IMG/VR virus record: IMGVR_UViG_3300020469_003917
Coordinates: 1-35,667 of that record
Source of the DNA: a virus
Direction: 5' to 3' (one strand)
DNA length: 35,667 nucleotides
Shown here: positions 15,594-23,463 of the stretch, one piece after another
Position numbering within the stretch: position 1 is the first letter of the stretch
Layout: the number at the start of each line of letters is the position of its first letter
Notes under the pieces: generated by a model
Told to the model about the DNA's origin: nothing
Seen by the model: the letters and a program-made list of their open reading frames with translations, nothing else
The model's database searches: none
Position numbers and translations under genes: made by a program

Positions 15594-17283
15594 AATAATT
15601 CCTAGAGTAGTTGTCCAAGGTGCACCCGGACGTAAAAAGATAATTGATGGTGTAAATATTCTTGCAAATGCAGTTAAGGTAACACTTGGCCCAAAAGGTA
15701 GAAACGTAATTTGTCAGAGAACATTTGGTCCACCTCATGTAACAAAAGACGGAGTTACTGTTGCCAAAGAAATTTGGTTAAAAGATAAACTTGAAGATAC
15801 CGGTGTCCGTATGATTAAGCAGGCAGCTACGCAAACATTTCAAGATATTGGAGACGGAACAACCACAGCAACATTATTAGCCCAAAAAATGATTAATGAA
15901 GGCAATAAATTCTTAACAGCAGGTATCAGTGGTATTAATTTAAAAAGAGGTATGGATCTAGCTGTAGAAGCAGTAATGAAAGAACTAACATCTGATGCAA
16001 AAGTTTGTAAAGATAGAGCATCAACCGAAGCTGTTGCAACTATTGCAACTAACAATGATCCTAAATTAGGTAAACTAATTACAGAATCTCTTGGAGGCGA
16101 CAATGCAACTCACGAAGCATTAGTATCAGTAGAGCCAGGTATGAATTATTATGACGAACTTGTTAATGTAAACGGATTTCAATATGAACACGGATACTTA
16201 TCTCCACAATTTGTTAATGCAGATAAGCAAAGGTGTATTTTAGAAAATCCGTTGATTTTAATCTGTGACAGACCAATCTTAAACATGAATGATATTTTGC
16301 CTATATTAGAAAAACTAGTAGAAACAAAACGTCCATTCTTAATTATGGCTGAAGAAGTAGAGCAAGATGTACTTGCTACATTAGTAATAAACAACTTAAA
16401 CGGATCTATTAAGTGTTGTGCAGTTAAACCACCAGAATGGAAAGGCAATATGCGTACAAAATACTGTGAAGATATTGCTGTACTAACAGGTGGAAATGTA
16501 ATTTCTGATCAAACAGGTAAAAAAGTAGAAAGTGCTGAATTAGATGATTGTGGAGTAGCAAATAGAGTAGAAATTACTGATAGCCAGGTAACTATTATTG
16601 GCGGTCACGGCAACAAAGACACTATTGCAAAATATATAGACGAAAAAATTAAACACTATATTAATTCTCCAAGAGGCGATGATGTTTTTACCGACAAAGG
16701 TCAAGAAAAGCGTATTAGTAATCTAACTGGTGCTGTAAGTATTATTAGAGTTGGCTCAGCAACAAAAATTGAATTGCGCGAAAAAGAAGACAGAATTGAT
16801 GATGCTCTTCATGCTACAAAAGCAGCCCTAAAAGATGGTATTGTGCCAGGTGGCGGAGTTGCATTAATACGTGCAATGAACAAAGTCAAAGATCTCAAAG
16901 GTGCAAATACAGAACAGGATGCAGGTATACAAGTTGTTCTCAAAGCATTACAAGAGCCGCTAAGACAAATTGTTATAAATGCAGGTGATAGCCCTGATGT
17001 TGTTGCAAATGAAGTAAACAAAGGTGATGCCGAATTTGGTTATGATGCCGCTACAGGCGAATACGGAAATATGTTTGATATTGGTATTATTGATCCTATC
17101 ACTGTTGTACAAAAAGCTCTTATGAATGCAGCAAGTATTGCCGGTTTGCTTTTAATTACAGATTGCGCCATTTACGAAGACAATGACGAAGAAGATATAA
17201 CTGTCATTGGCCCGTCACCGAGTGCAGGAGAAAAAGTATTGCCACCCCAATATGATCAAGGTAACGGCGACACCACATACTAA
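15586..17283 (+). CDS. groEL: Chaperonin GroEL
   Basis: A 565-residue GroEL (Cpn60) homologue, near the usual bacterial length of about 548. Equatorial landmarks: TLGPKGRNV, TKDGVTVAKEI, the ATPase motif DIGDGTTTATLLAQ, DALHATKAALKDGIVPGGGVALIRA, and near the C-terminus ALMNAASIAGLLLITDCAI. The intermediate and apical parts are collinear but diverged. The Gly-Gly-Met tail is absent; the end is Pro/Asp/Gly-rich (LPPQYDQGNGDTTY). It overlaps groES by eight bases from the TTG start (14 from ATG 15580). It is an ATP-driven folding chamber in the cytoplasm. Few T4-like phages carry a complete pair; it lies between the fibre chaperone and fibre genes, so those are likely clients (inference). Confidence 0.97.
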   Translation: MSKIIPRVVVQGAPGRKKIIDGVNILANAVKVTLGPKGRNVICQRTFGPPHVTKDGVTVAKEIWLKDKLEDTGVRMIKQAATQTFQDIGDGTTTATLLAQKMINEGNKFLTAGISGINLKRGMDLAVEAVMKELTSDAKVCKDRASTEAVATIATNNDPKLGKLITESLGGDNATHEALVSVEPGMNYYDELVNVNGFQYEHGYLSPQFVNADKQRCILENPLILICDRPILNMNDILPILEKLVETKRPFLIMAEEVEQDVLATLVINNLNGSIKCCAVKPPEWKGNMRTKYCEDIAVLTGGNVISDQTGKKVESAELDDCGVANRVEITDSQVTIIGGHGNKDTIAKYIDEKIKHYINSPRGDDVFTDKGQEKRISNLTGAVSIIRVGSATKIELREKEDRIDDALHATKAALKDGIVPGGGVALIRAMNKVKDLKGANTEQDAGIQVVLKALQEPLRQIVINAGDSPDVVANEVNKGDAEFGYDAATGEYGNMFDIGIIDPITVVQKALMNAASIAGLLLITDCAIYEDNDEEDITVIGPSPSAGEKVLPPQYDQGNGDTTY

Positions 17284-17291
17284 AGAACTTT

Positions 17292-17328
17292 GTCCTTCAC
17301 CATAACGATAAATAGTATTGTGAAGGAC
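17292..17328 (+). promoter_or_regulatory. Hairpin sequestering a ribosome binding site around a late promoter
   Basis: Perfect 9-base inverted repeat GTCCTTCAC (17292-17300) / GTGAAGGAC (17320-17328) with a 19-base loop. The ribosome site GAAGGA (17322-17327) of the gene at 17336 is inside the 3' arm. The loop contains GATAAATA (17307-17314), whose predicted start is 17320, the first base of the 3' arm. RNA reading through from groEL can fold and hide the site; RNA started here cannot. Confidence 0.7.
17307..17314 (+). promoter_or_regulatory. Late promoter GATAAATA
   Basis: Seven of eight to the T4 octamer, upstream of the structural gene at 17336, lying within the hairpin loop described at 17292-17328. 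Confidence 0.7.
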
Positions 17329-17335
17329 TTATAAT

Positions 17336-18622
17336 ATGGCATCAAACCAAGCACCGATAGTAGACAGAATTAGAATTATACCACGGCCTGACGACTTTCT
17401 AGATAGAAACGTTGGAAATAGTGGCGAAGTATTTTTTGATAAACAGTCTAACACATTAAGATTATATTCTGGAAATTTAGCAGGCGGATATAGTGTACTG
17501 ACTGATAAAAATATTAGTGAACATATACTTTCCTCAGGTGTGGGTGTAGTTGAATATGCTGTAACGGTGCAGGCAGGTGATCACGGAGAAGGCGATCACG
17601 GAAATGTATATAACATTGACGGACAATACAAACCAGCACTAAATTTAGTTACAGGTTTTACATATGTCTTTAATCAAAACGATCAAACAAACGAATTTTG
17701 GCCTAATGCCGACGGTGGTGTAGCAAATATACATCCTTTAAGTTTTTCAGCAGATGATGCAAATGGAGAACTTGGCGCCGGAACGCCATATCTTACAAAT
17801 GTAGTTTATAAATTAGAAAATGATATTGTTACAAAAGCACAGTATGTAATAGGATTTGCAAAAAGTACACAACGTAGTGTGCAAATTACAGTTACTAGTG
17901 CAACACCTGCAACTCTTTATTATTATTGCACATCACATGTAGGAATGGGCAATACATTTACTAGTGCAGACCCAGGTGCAGGTGGCGGCGCCGCAAGTAT
18001 TAGTGTCAGCGATACAGTACCAGATAGCCCAGAAAGTGGAGCAATTTGGTACAATAGTACAAACGGTATTCTTTATGTCTATGTAGCAGACGGCGACAGC
18101 AACCAATGGGTACAACCTACAGCACCTTTCCAAAATATTACTGCAATAACTGATTTAGGAATTTCAGATGGAACTAATGGTCAAATATTAACAACAGACG
18201 GTAGCGGAGCATTTACATTTCAAGACCCTGCAACAGGTGATTCTAATGGCAATTTTACAATAGGTTCTAGTATTATTGATACAGACGATAGCAGTGGAAT
18301 AACAATGACTCCACCAGTTACAATGTCATCAGACCTAAGTGTAGATAATGATTTAACAGTACGTAACACTGCGTATGCGAATAATTTTGTATCTACATCA
18401 AATGGTACGCCTACAATAGATAGTGCTAGTATAATTAATTTAAATAGTCAAGACGGAACTGTTGTTAGTGGCGGACCATTTAGATTACCTAGTTATACAA
18501 ACTCGCAGAGAGATGCGTTGTCAGCAGTTGACGGCGATATGATATACAATACCCAGGACAATAAAATCCAAGCATATATAAATGGAACATGGCGTAGATT
18601 AGACGATTCAGGAATAGTCTAA
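17336..18622 (+). CDS. Virion structural / fibre-type protein with cupredoxin-like segment
   Basis: A 428-residue protein. Residues about 28-56 (SGEVFFDKQSNTLRLYSGNLAGGYSVL) and two later modules (PESGAIWYNSTNGILYVYV, about 228-246; DGDMIYNTQDNKIQAYINGTWRRLD near the end) are the display modules common in tail-fibre and adhesin proteins of marine T4-like phages. Between about 100 and 210 lies a beta-rich domain with H133 (NIHPLSFSAD) and C198-x2-H201-x2-M204 (YYYCTSHVGMG), resembling a cupredoxin with type-1-like ligands. A Gly/Ala linker (GAGGGAAS) follows. The product is probably a surface-exposed tail or fibre component. The gene ends one base before the ATG of the protease, so the two are co-translated. 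Confidence 0.75.
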   Translation: MASNQAPIVDRIRIIPRPDDFLDRNVGNSGEVFFDKQSNTLRLYSGNLAGGYSVLTDKNISEHILSSGVGVVEYAVTVQAGDHGEGDHGNVYNIDGQYKPALNLVTGFTYVFNQNDQTNEFWPNADGGVANIHPLSFSADDANGELGAGTPYLTNVVYKLENDIVTKAQYVIGFAKSTQRSVQITVTSATPATLYYYCTSHVGMGNTFTSADPGAGGGAASISVSDTVPDSPESGAIWYNSTNGILYVYVADGDSNQWVQPTAPFQNITAITDLGISDGTNGQILTTDGSGAFTFQDPATGDSNGNFTIGSSIIDTDDSSGITMTPPVTMSSDLSVDNDLTVRNTAYANNFVSTSNGTPTIDSASIINLNSQDGTVVSGGPFRLPSYTNSQRDALSAVDGDMIYNTQDNKIQAYINGTWRRLDDSGIV

Positions 18623-18623
18623 C

Positions 18624-20204
18624 ATGGAAAAAGAATACACAGTAGTTGTACATAAAGGTGTAAATTTAGTAGAATTAGAATCTGAAATTACAGCAAGTTC
18701 AGGTGCTGGACCTATTCCAAATAGGAGTGTCGACATAGCTAATCCAAGACCTGGATCGAAAAGACAAACACATTTTATGCTTACAGACGAAGAAGCAACT
18801 GCTCTTGAAGAGGATAGTAGGGTCCTTGCTGTTGAAATTCCACCTGACCAACGAACAGATATCCAAATAGGATTTAATTCTACACAAACTGCTAACTTCA
18901 CAAAACCTTTAACATTTACTGATAATACTTTAGTAAACTGGGGATTGCGTAGAAGTATAATGGAAACTAATGGTTACGGAAGTGGCGGAACAGCAGGTAA
19001 TACGTTTCCGTATGCACTAACAGGTAAGGGAGTTGATGTTGTTATACAGGATAGTGGTATAGAACCAAATCATCCAGATTTTTTAGATAGTAATGGAATA
19101 AGCAGAGTTAAACCAATAGACTGGTATGCAGCACAATCCGTTGTAAGTGGCACACAAAACGCAAATTATAACAGAGATTTTGACGGACATGGAACTTTAT
19201 GTGCAAGTATTACAGCAGGAAATATATACGGCTTTGCTAAAGACGCACATATATACGCTATGAAAATTGCAGGTTTAGAAGGTGCTGGGGATACCGGAAC
19301 AGGAACACCTGTAGCAGATTGTTTTGATGTAATTAAAGAATGGCATAATGCAAAAACAAATGGCCGGCCAACCGTTGTAAATATGAGTTGGGGATATACA
19401 AGTACAGTAACTGGCGATCCTACTAGTGGTACATATAGAGGAACAGGTTGGGTTTGGGGAGTAGATTATACTACTGACATAGCATTATGGCAAGGGACTG
19501 GAGTGGTAATTCCTTTAGCAGGAACTACAAGAAAAATTCCTGCTAGGATTGCTTCTGTAGATGCAGATGTAGATGAACTTATAGCTGCCGGAGTGCATGT
19601 TGTAATTGCTGCAGGTAATGACTATTATAAAGGTGATATACCAAGTGGAGATGATTATAATAATACTATAATTTTTGGAGGCCTAACTTATAATTATGCT
19701 AGAGGTTCTAGTCCGCATAGCGACGATGCTTTTATTGTAGGTAATATTAGTGTAAGTGTTTATAATGATGGCGGAATTTACAAAGACAGAACACAAGGAT
19801 CAAGCTCAAAAGGGCCTAGAGTAAATATATGGGCACCAGGAACTAATATTACAGGAGCAACAAGTACTACAAATATTTATACTTCTCTAGATAGTCCAGT
19901 AGATGCCAACTATAAAATTACATCATTATCTGGCACAAGTTTTGCATCACCACAAGTTGCTGGTGTAGCCGCACTACATTTGCAAGTAAATTCTAATAGT
20001 TCGCCTACACAACTTACAACAAAATTATTGTCTGAAGCAAAACCAGTGATGTATGACACTGCTTCTGATACAGATTATGCATCTTTTACTACAAGTTTAT
20101 TAGGCGCAAGCACAAAAGTTTTATTTGACAAATATGGCAGACAACCGTTAAATATAAGTGGTCAAAATTTGACACTTCAACGTGCAATACCAATAACTAC
20201 ATAA
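18624..20204 (+). CDS. Subtilisin-family (S8) serine protease, structural-gene neighbour
   Basis: A 526-residue subtilase with the full catalytic set in order: D143 (VIQDSGIEPNHPDF), H189 (FDGHGTLCASITAG), oxyanion N332 (IAAGNDY) and S439 (LSGTSFASPQVAGVAALHL). The first 95 residues (VVVHKGVN...HFMLTDEEATALEEDSRVLAVEI) look like an I9-type propeptide with the usual VVxxxExD-like strand; no signal peptide is seen, so it is not a Sec-exported enzyme. The C-terminal 60 residues resemble the ends of fibre proteins. Placed between two fibre-type genes, it may process fibres or ride on the virion and cleave host surface proteins; both are inference. It shares the late operon with the gene at 17336. 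Confidence 0.92.
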   Translation: MEKEYTVVVHKGVNLVELESEITASSGAGPIPNRSVDIANPRPGSKRQTHFMLTDEEATALEEDSRVLAVEIPPDQRTDIQIGFNSTQTANFTKPLTFTDNTLVNWGLRRSIMETNGYGSGGTAGNTFPYALTGKGVDVVIQDSGIEPNHPDFLDSNGISRVKPIDWYAAQSVVSGTQNANYNRDFDGHGTLCASITAGNIYGFAKDAHIYAMKIAGLEGAGDTGTGTPVADCFDVIKEWHNAKTNGRPTVVNMSWGYTSTVTGDPTSGTYRGTGWVWGVDYTTDIALWQGTGVVIPLAGTTRKIPARIASVDADVDELIAAGVHVVIAAGNDYYKGDIPSGDDYNNTIIFGGLTYNYARGSSPHSDDAFIVGNISVSVYNDGGIYKDRTQGSSSKGPRVNIWAPGTNITGATSTTNIYTSLDSPVDANYKITSLSGTSFASPQVAGVAALHLQVNSNSSPTQLTTKLLSEAKPVMYDTASDTDYASFTTSLLGASTKVLFDKYGRQPLNISGQNLTLQRAIPITT

Positions 20205-20207
20205 ATA
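20200..20207 (+). promoter_or_regulatory. Late promoter CATAAATA overlapping the protease stop codon
   Basis: CATAAATA (7 of 8) spans the TAA of the upstream gene; predicted start about 20213, then AAGAGGT before ATG 20224. Confidence 0.6.
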
Positions 20208-20223
20208 CAGTAAGAGGTAAACA

Positions 20224-21840
20224 ATGGCAATAAATTTTCCAAATACACCAGCAAACGACGATACGTTTACAGAAGGTAACACCACCTGGAAGTGGGATGG
20301 GACTGCATGGAATCTTGTGACAAACACAGTAGCAAGAAATGTTTTTACTACATTTAGTGCAGATACTGGGTCAGTTGCTCCTAATATAATTAACGATACA
20401 TTGACAGTAGAAGGCGGCACAAACGTTACTACGTCTATCTCAGGCAAAACCTTAACTATTAATAGTAGTGGCAGTGGCCTAACACAAAATGTGTTTGACA
20501 CTATTATAGCAGACCAAGGTTCAACAACAGCGGCAAGTATTAATGACACACTCAGTATTGTAGGTGGCACAAACATAGCTACTGCTATTGCTACAGATAG
20601 CGATATTGTAACAATTAATATGAGTGAATTTAGCATTGACTTTTTAAGCGATGTAGACACAACAAGTAGTGCACCAACTACAGGACAAGTATTAAAATGG
20701 AACGGAAATAATTGGGCACCTGGCGCTGATGCAACAACAGGTGGCGGTGGCACTGATGCTGATACATTAGACGGATTTGACAGTGCATATTTTTTAAACT
20801 ATAACAATTTAAGTAACACACCTAGTGTCGTTGCACTAGATAGTTTTAGTATTGGCATTGAAAATACACCTAGTGGCAACGGTGCTATAAGTTACAATAA
20901 TGCAACAGGTGAATTTAAATTTACACCACCTACGGCGGCTGGTATAGGTGCGTTGACAAGTTTTACAGAAACAAATGATCTTAGTGCAGCAGTTGTATGG
21001 GCAAATGTGCCAGATGTTAATATTACACAAAGCAGTATTACACAACATCAAGCAGCATTATCAATCACAGAATCACAAATTAGTGATTTAGGAACTTATT
21101 TAACAGGTATTAGTAGTTTAAGTATAGATGCATTGAGTGATGTAGATACAACTACAGCGGCACCTACTGATGATCAGGTCCTTGCCTGGAACGGCGCAAA
21201 TTGGGTTCCTGCAGATCCAGCAACTGGAGGCGGTGGTGGAGATGTCAACCAAAATGCATTCAGTGTTATAACTGTTGCAGGACAATCTAATATAGAAGCT
21301 GACACTACAACAGATACACTCACAGTAGTTGCAGGTACCGGAATTGGTATTACAACTAATGCGGCTGGAGATTCGTTAACAATTACTAACAGTCAAAGTG
21401 CTGGCGCGGCAACTTTTGATGCACTTAGCGATGTACAAACAGCAGGTATTGATATACATGATATATACGAACACGCTATTGCAACACTACGGATGGGAAA
21501 CGTAGGTATATCAGCATATACAATTGATAGTCATTATACAGGAAATAATCCTACTATCACTGTATTAACAGGAACAACAATAGCATTTGACTTAGACGGT
21601 ATAGGTGGACATCCATTTGAACTGCAAGATAATACACTTTCTGCATTAACAACAAATTTAGTTCATGTAGCATCGAACGGAACTGTTAGCACAAATTCTG
21701 CTGCACAGGGACAATCAAGCGGAATGTTATATTGGCGTGTAGATGATGCTATAACTAATAATACGAATTATGTATATCAGTGTACATCACATAGTGCTAT
21801 GTTTGGCACTATGAAGATTAAGAATATGGATAATATTTAA
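20224..21840 (+). CDS. Repeat-containing tail fibre / adhesin-type protein with cupredoxin-like C-terminus
   Basis: A 538-residue structural protein. The N-terminus FTEGNTTWKWDGTAWNLV is a module found in marine phage fibres. Three copies of a roughly 45-residue unit (about 39-81, 89-132, 341-385) share NxF...A..GS...A..I.DTLT[IV]..GTN[IV].T.I...L.I.. and two copies of LSDVDTT..AP...QVL.WNG.NW.P (about 141-166 and 302-328), each followed by a Gly run. The C-terminal 80 residues repeat the copper-like pattern of the 17336 gene: H463 (GGHPFEL), C520-x2-H523-x2-M526 (YQCTSHSAMFG). The gene ends four bases into the convergent gene at 21837. Probably a tail fibre or whisker component; the exact place on the virion is unknown. 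Confidence 0.75.
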   Translation: MAINFPNTPANDDTFTEGNTTWKWDGTAWNLVTNTVARNVFTTFSADTGSVAPNIINDTLTVEGGTNVTTSISGKTLTINSSGSGLTQNVFDTIIADQGSTTAASINDTLSIVGGTNIATAIATDSDIVTINMSEFSIDFLSDVDTTSSAPTTGQVLKWNGNNWAPGADATTGGGGTDADTLDGFDSAYFLNYNNLSNTPSVVALDSFSIGIENTPSGNGAISYNNATGEFKFTPPTAAGIGALTSFTETNDLSAAVVWANVPDVNITQSSITQHQAALSITESQISDLGTYLTGISSLSIDALSDVDTTTAAPTDDQVLAWNGANWVPADPATGGGGGDVNQNAFSVITVAGQSNIEADTTTDTLTVVAGTGIGITTNAAGDSLTITNSQSAGAATFDALSDVQTAGIDIHDIYEHAIATLRMGNVGISAYTIDSHYTGNNPTITVLTGTTIAFDLDGIGGHPFELQDNTLSALTTNLVHVASNGTVSTNSAAQGQSSGMLYWRVDDAITNNTNYVYQCTSHSAMFGTMKIKNMDNI

Positions 21841-22094
21841 TTTACACTCTTAACTAACTTATCTAACTGCGTTCTTAAATCACCTAACTCTTTTACATGT
21901 TCTTGAATTGAACTAGGTTTTATTAATCCAGGCGTTTTAGAGCTATGAGTATCATTAATAATTTTTACTCTTGATATGTATTCATTTAAAATATCTTGGA
22001 AATGTTGTTTATTTTTGCTATCATCTATTTTATTGACAGCATTTTTATAAGCATTTAAATCTTTTTTAACCTTTGGACTTTCTAGTAAATTCAT
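21837..22094 (-). CDS. Small unrecognised phage protein, 85 residues
   Basis: An 85-residue, Lys/Asp-rich, mostly helical-looking protein (MNLLESPKVKKDLNAYKNAV..., ending LRTQLDKLVKSVN) without cysteines, signal peptide or known motif. Similar short helical proteins occur beside gp15 in marine T4-like phages as far as I can recall. Its start overlaps the upstream stop (TAATG), and its stop shares the TTAA with the convergent fibre gene. Last gene of the minus operon led by gp14. Confidence 0.75.
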   Translation of the reverse strand: MNLLESPKVKKDLNAYKNAVNKIDDSKNKQHFQDILNEYISRVKIINDTHSSKTPGLIKPSSIQEHVKELGDLRTQLDKLVKSVN

Positions 22095-22447
22095 TAATAG
22101 TTGTCCTTTTTAATTACAATATTGTGATCGTCGTTACTACCATTGTTAACTTCGGTAATACTACCAACATTTTTACAGTCAATTGCACAAGGCATAAGTG
22201 GCTTAGATATGAATGTTGTCCCTTCCGCGGCTTGTTTTTCAAATAATTGACCAGTATTAGTATCTATCCATTTGAATAGGAATTCGCCATTATTTACAAA
22301 CCAACATTTTTCAGTTTTACTGTTAAACCAAAAATCTGTTTTGGTTATTTTATCAAACACTAGAATTTTACCGCCATAAGTTTCTTCTGATACCCAAGTA
22401 ATTTCATAGCCGTAGTCAGTTTGTTTTACATTATCTTTTTTATCCAT
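22094..22447 (-). CDS. Cupin-like protein without the usual metal histidines
   Basis: A 117-residue protein whose strand pattern reads like a small cupin: YGGKILVFDKITKTDFWF, then EKCWFVNNGEFLFKWID, then EGTTFISKPLMPCAIDCKNVGSITEVNN. In metal-binding cupins the first motif carries HxH and the second one His; here those places are Phe/Trp/Phe/Asn (DFWFNSKTEK) and Cys (MPCAID), so metal binding is unlikely. Cupins of this type are common in marine phages next to 2OG-oxygenase-like genes. Start and stop overlap its neighbours through TAATG junctions. The function could be sugar binding or a structural role; I cannot tell. Confidence 0.72.
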   Translation of the reverse strand: MDKKDNVKQTDYGYEITWVSEETYGGKILVFDKITKTDFWFNSKTEKCWFVNNGEFLFKWIDTNTGQLFEKQAAEGTTFISKPLMPCAIDCKNVGSITEVNNGSNDDHNIVIKKDNY

Positions 22448-23025
22448 TATCCTGCATCCAATATTATATTGCCACTTACTGATATCCTTGTTTCATTACT
22501 GTTTAAAAACGGATATACGTTGTGGGGCAACTTTGAGGGGAAAAATATTATTTCGCCTTCATTTTCTTTTGTTAATTGAAACCTTTTATGAACAATATTT
22601 CCAACTACATTAGTATATGTGAATTCAAAATTACCTTGATACTTATTATCATTTATTTCAGGAATCTTAATCCATATACTATAACTGTAGATACCCTGAT
22701 GTACATGATTAGGAATAAATTCGCCTGCCTTTTGATGGTTTATCCATTGCTCTTCAATTCTATATGGCAAAGATTTTGTCAATATGCCTATTTCTCCTAA
22801 ACCTGGAAAGTCAACTTCATATTTTTTAATAAGAGTTATTATATATTGATTAAGTTCTTGTGCAGTGTCTTTTAGTCTATAATGTTTTGCAACACCTTTT
22901 TCAGTTATCCCTGAATTAACTATTTGATTACATTTCGAAGATTCGTTGCATAAATTATAATACAAATTTTGCGGTATTTTTTCTCTGTAAAAACCAAAAT
23001 TTTCTAAAAACATTGCTTGCGTCAT
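22447..23025 (-). CDS. 2OG-Fe(II) oxygenase-like protein, HxH subtype (outlying copy)
   Basis: A 192-residue protein with H107-V-H109 (IPNHVHQGIYSYSIWIKIP), EGEIIFFPSKLPHNVYPF with distal H168, and R180 (ETRISVSGNI). The order and spacing match the HxH oxygenases of the 3-12 kb cluster, but it lies 8 kb away in the gp14-gp15 operon. Unlike those, the SGV strand is SYS. The ATG overlaps the end of the Nudix gene by four bases. It may modify a product of its own operon; that is inference only. Confidence 0.8.
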   Translation of the reverse strand: MTQAMFLENFGFYREKIPQNLYYNLCNESSKCNQIVNSGITEKGVAKHYRLKDTAQELNQYIITLIKKYEVDFPGLGEIGILTKSLPYRIEEQWINHQKAGEFIPNHVHQGIYSYSIWIKIPEINDNKYQGNFEFTYTNVVGNIVHKRFQLTKENEGEIIFFPSKLPHNVYPFLNSNETRISVSGNIILDAG

Positions 23026-23450
23026 AGTAATTCAATCAATTTAAAAACTGTTTCTAGTTTAAGTTGGTTTGTCTTATTTTGTAATGTATTACGCAAACCG
23101 TGATGTAATGGCTTAGGCCATTTTGTAAACGTTACCCAAGCATATCCGTCGTGTTCGTCATTAAGGATAGGAATAAATTCATTTTCAATTAAACACAAAT
23201 ATGTATGAAATTGGAACTTATCATCGTTACTTACAAAAGTTTCTAAAGGTATAGTTTTTTTAATTTCGACAGTACCTATTTCTTCGGATATTTCTCTTTT
23301 CAAACTTTCCCAAGGTGTTTCAGTACCTTCATTTGTTCCGCCAACTAATCCCCAAAGGTTGTTTTGCTTACCTTTAGTTCTATGTAAGAACAAAAATCTA
23401 TGAGTATCTAAGGTGTAGAACAATGCTCCACTACAAATAATCTTTTCCAT
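23022..23450 (-). CDS. Nudix hydrolase
   Basis: A 142-residue Nudix protein with a textbook Nudix box at residues 38-60: GTNEGTE, seven residues, then REISEEIGT, satisfying GX5EX7REUXEEXGU. The protein starts with a standard strand (IICSGALFYT) and has WGLVGG before the box, typical for hydrolases of nucleoside diphosphates linked to another group; the substrate (NTP, ADP-ribose, capped RNA, or other) cannot be read. It begins 13 bases after gp15 and overlaps the following oxygenase gene by four bases, so it is a cargo gene in a structural operon. Confidence 0.94.
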   Translation of the reverse strand: MEKIICSGALFYTLDTHRFLFLHRTKGKQNNLWGLVGGTNEGTETPWESLKREISEEIGTVEIKKTIPLETFVSNDDKFQFHTYLCLIENEFIPILNDEHDGYAWVTFTKWPKPLHHGLRNTLQNKTNQLKLETVFKLIELL

Positions 23451-23463
23451 ACAAATAATTATG

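Noticed and set aside
20148-20753. A 201-residue minus-strand ORF
   Set aside because: Antisense shadow of the fibre gene at 20224; low-complexity Val/Leu/Pro composition and no start signal.
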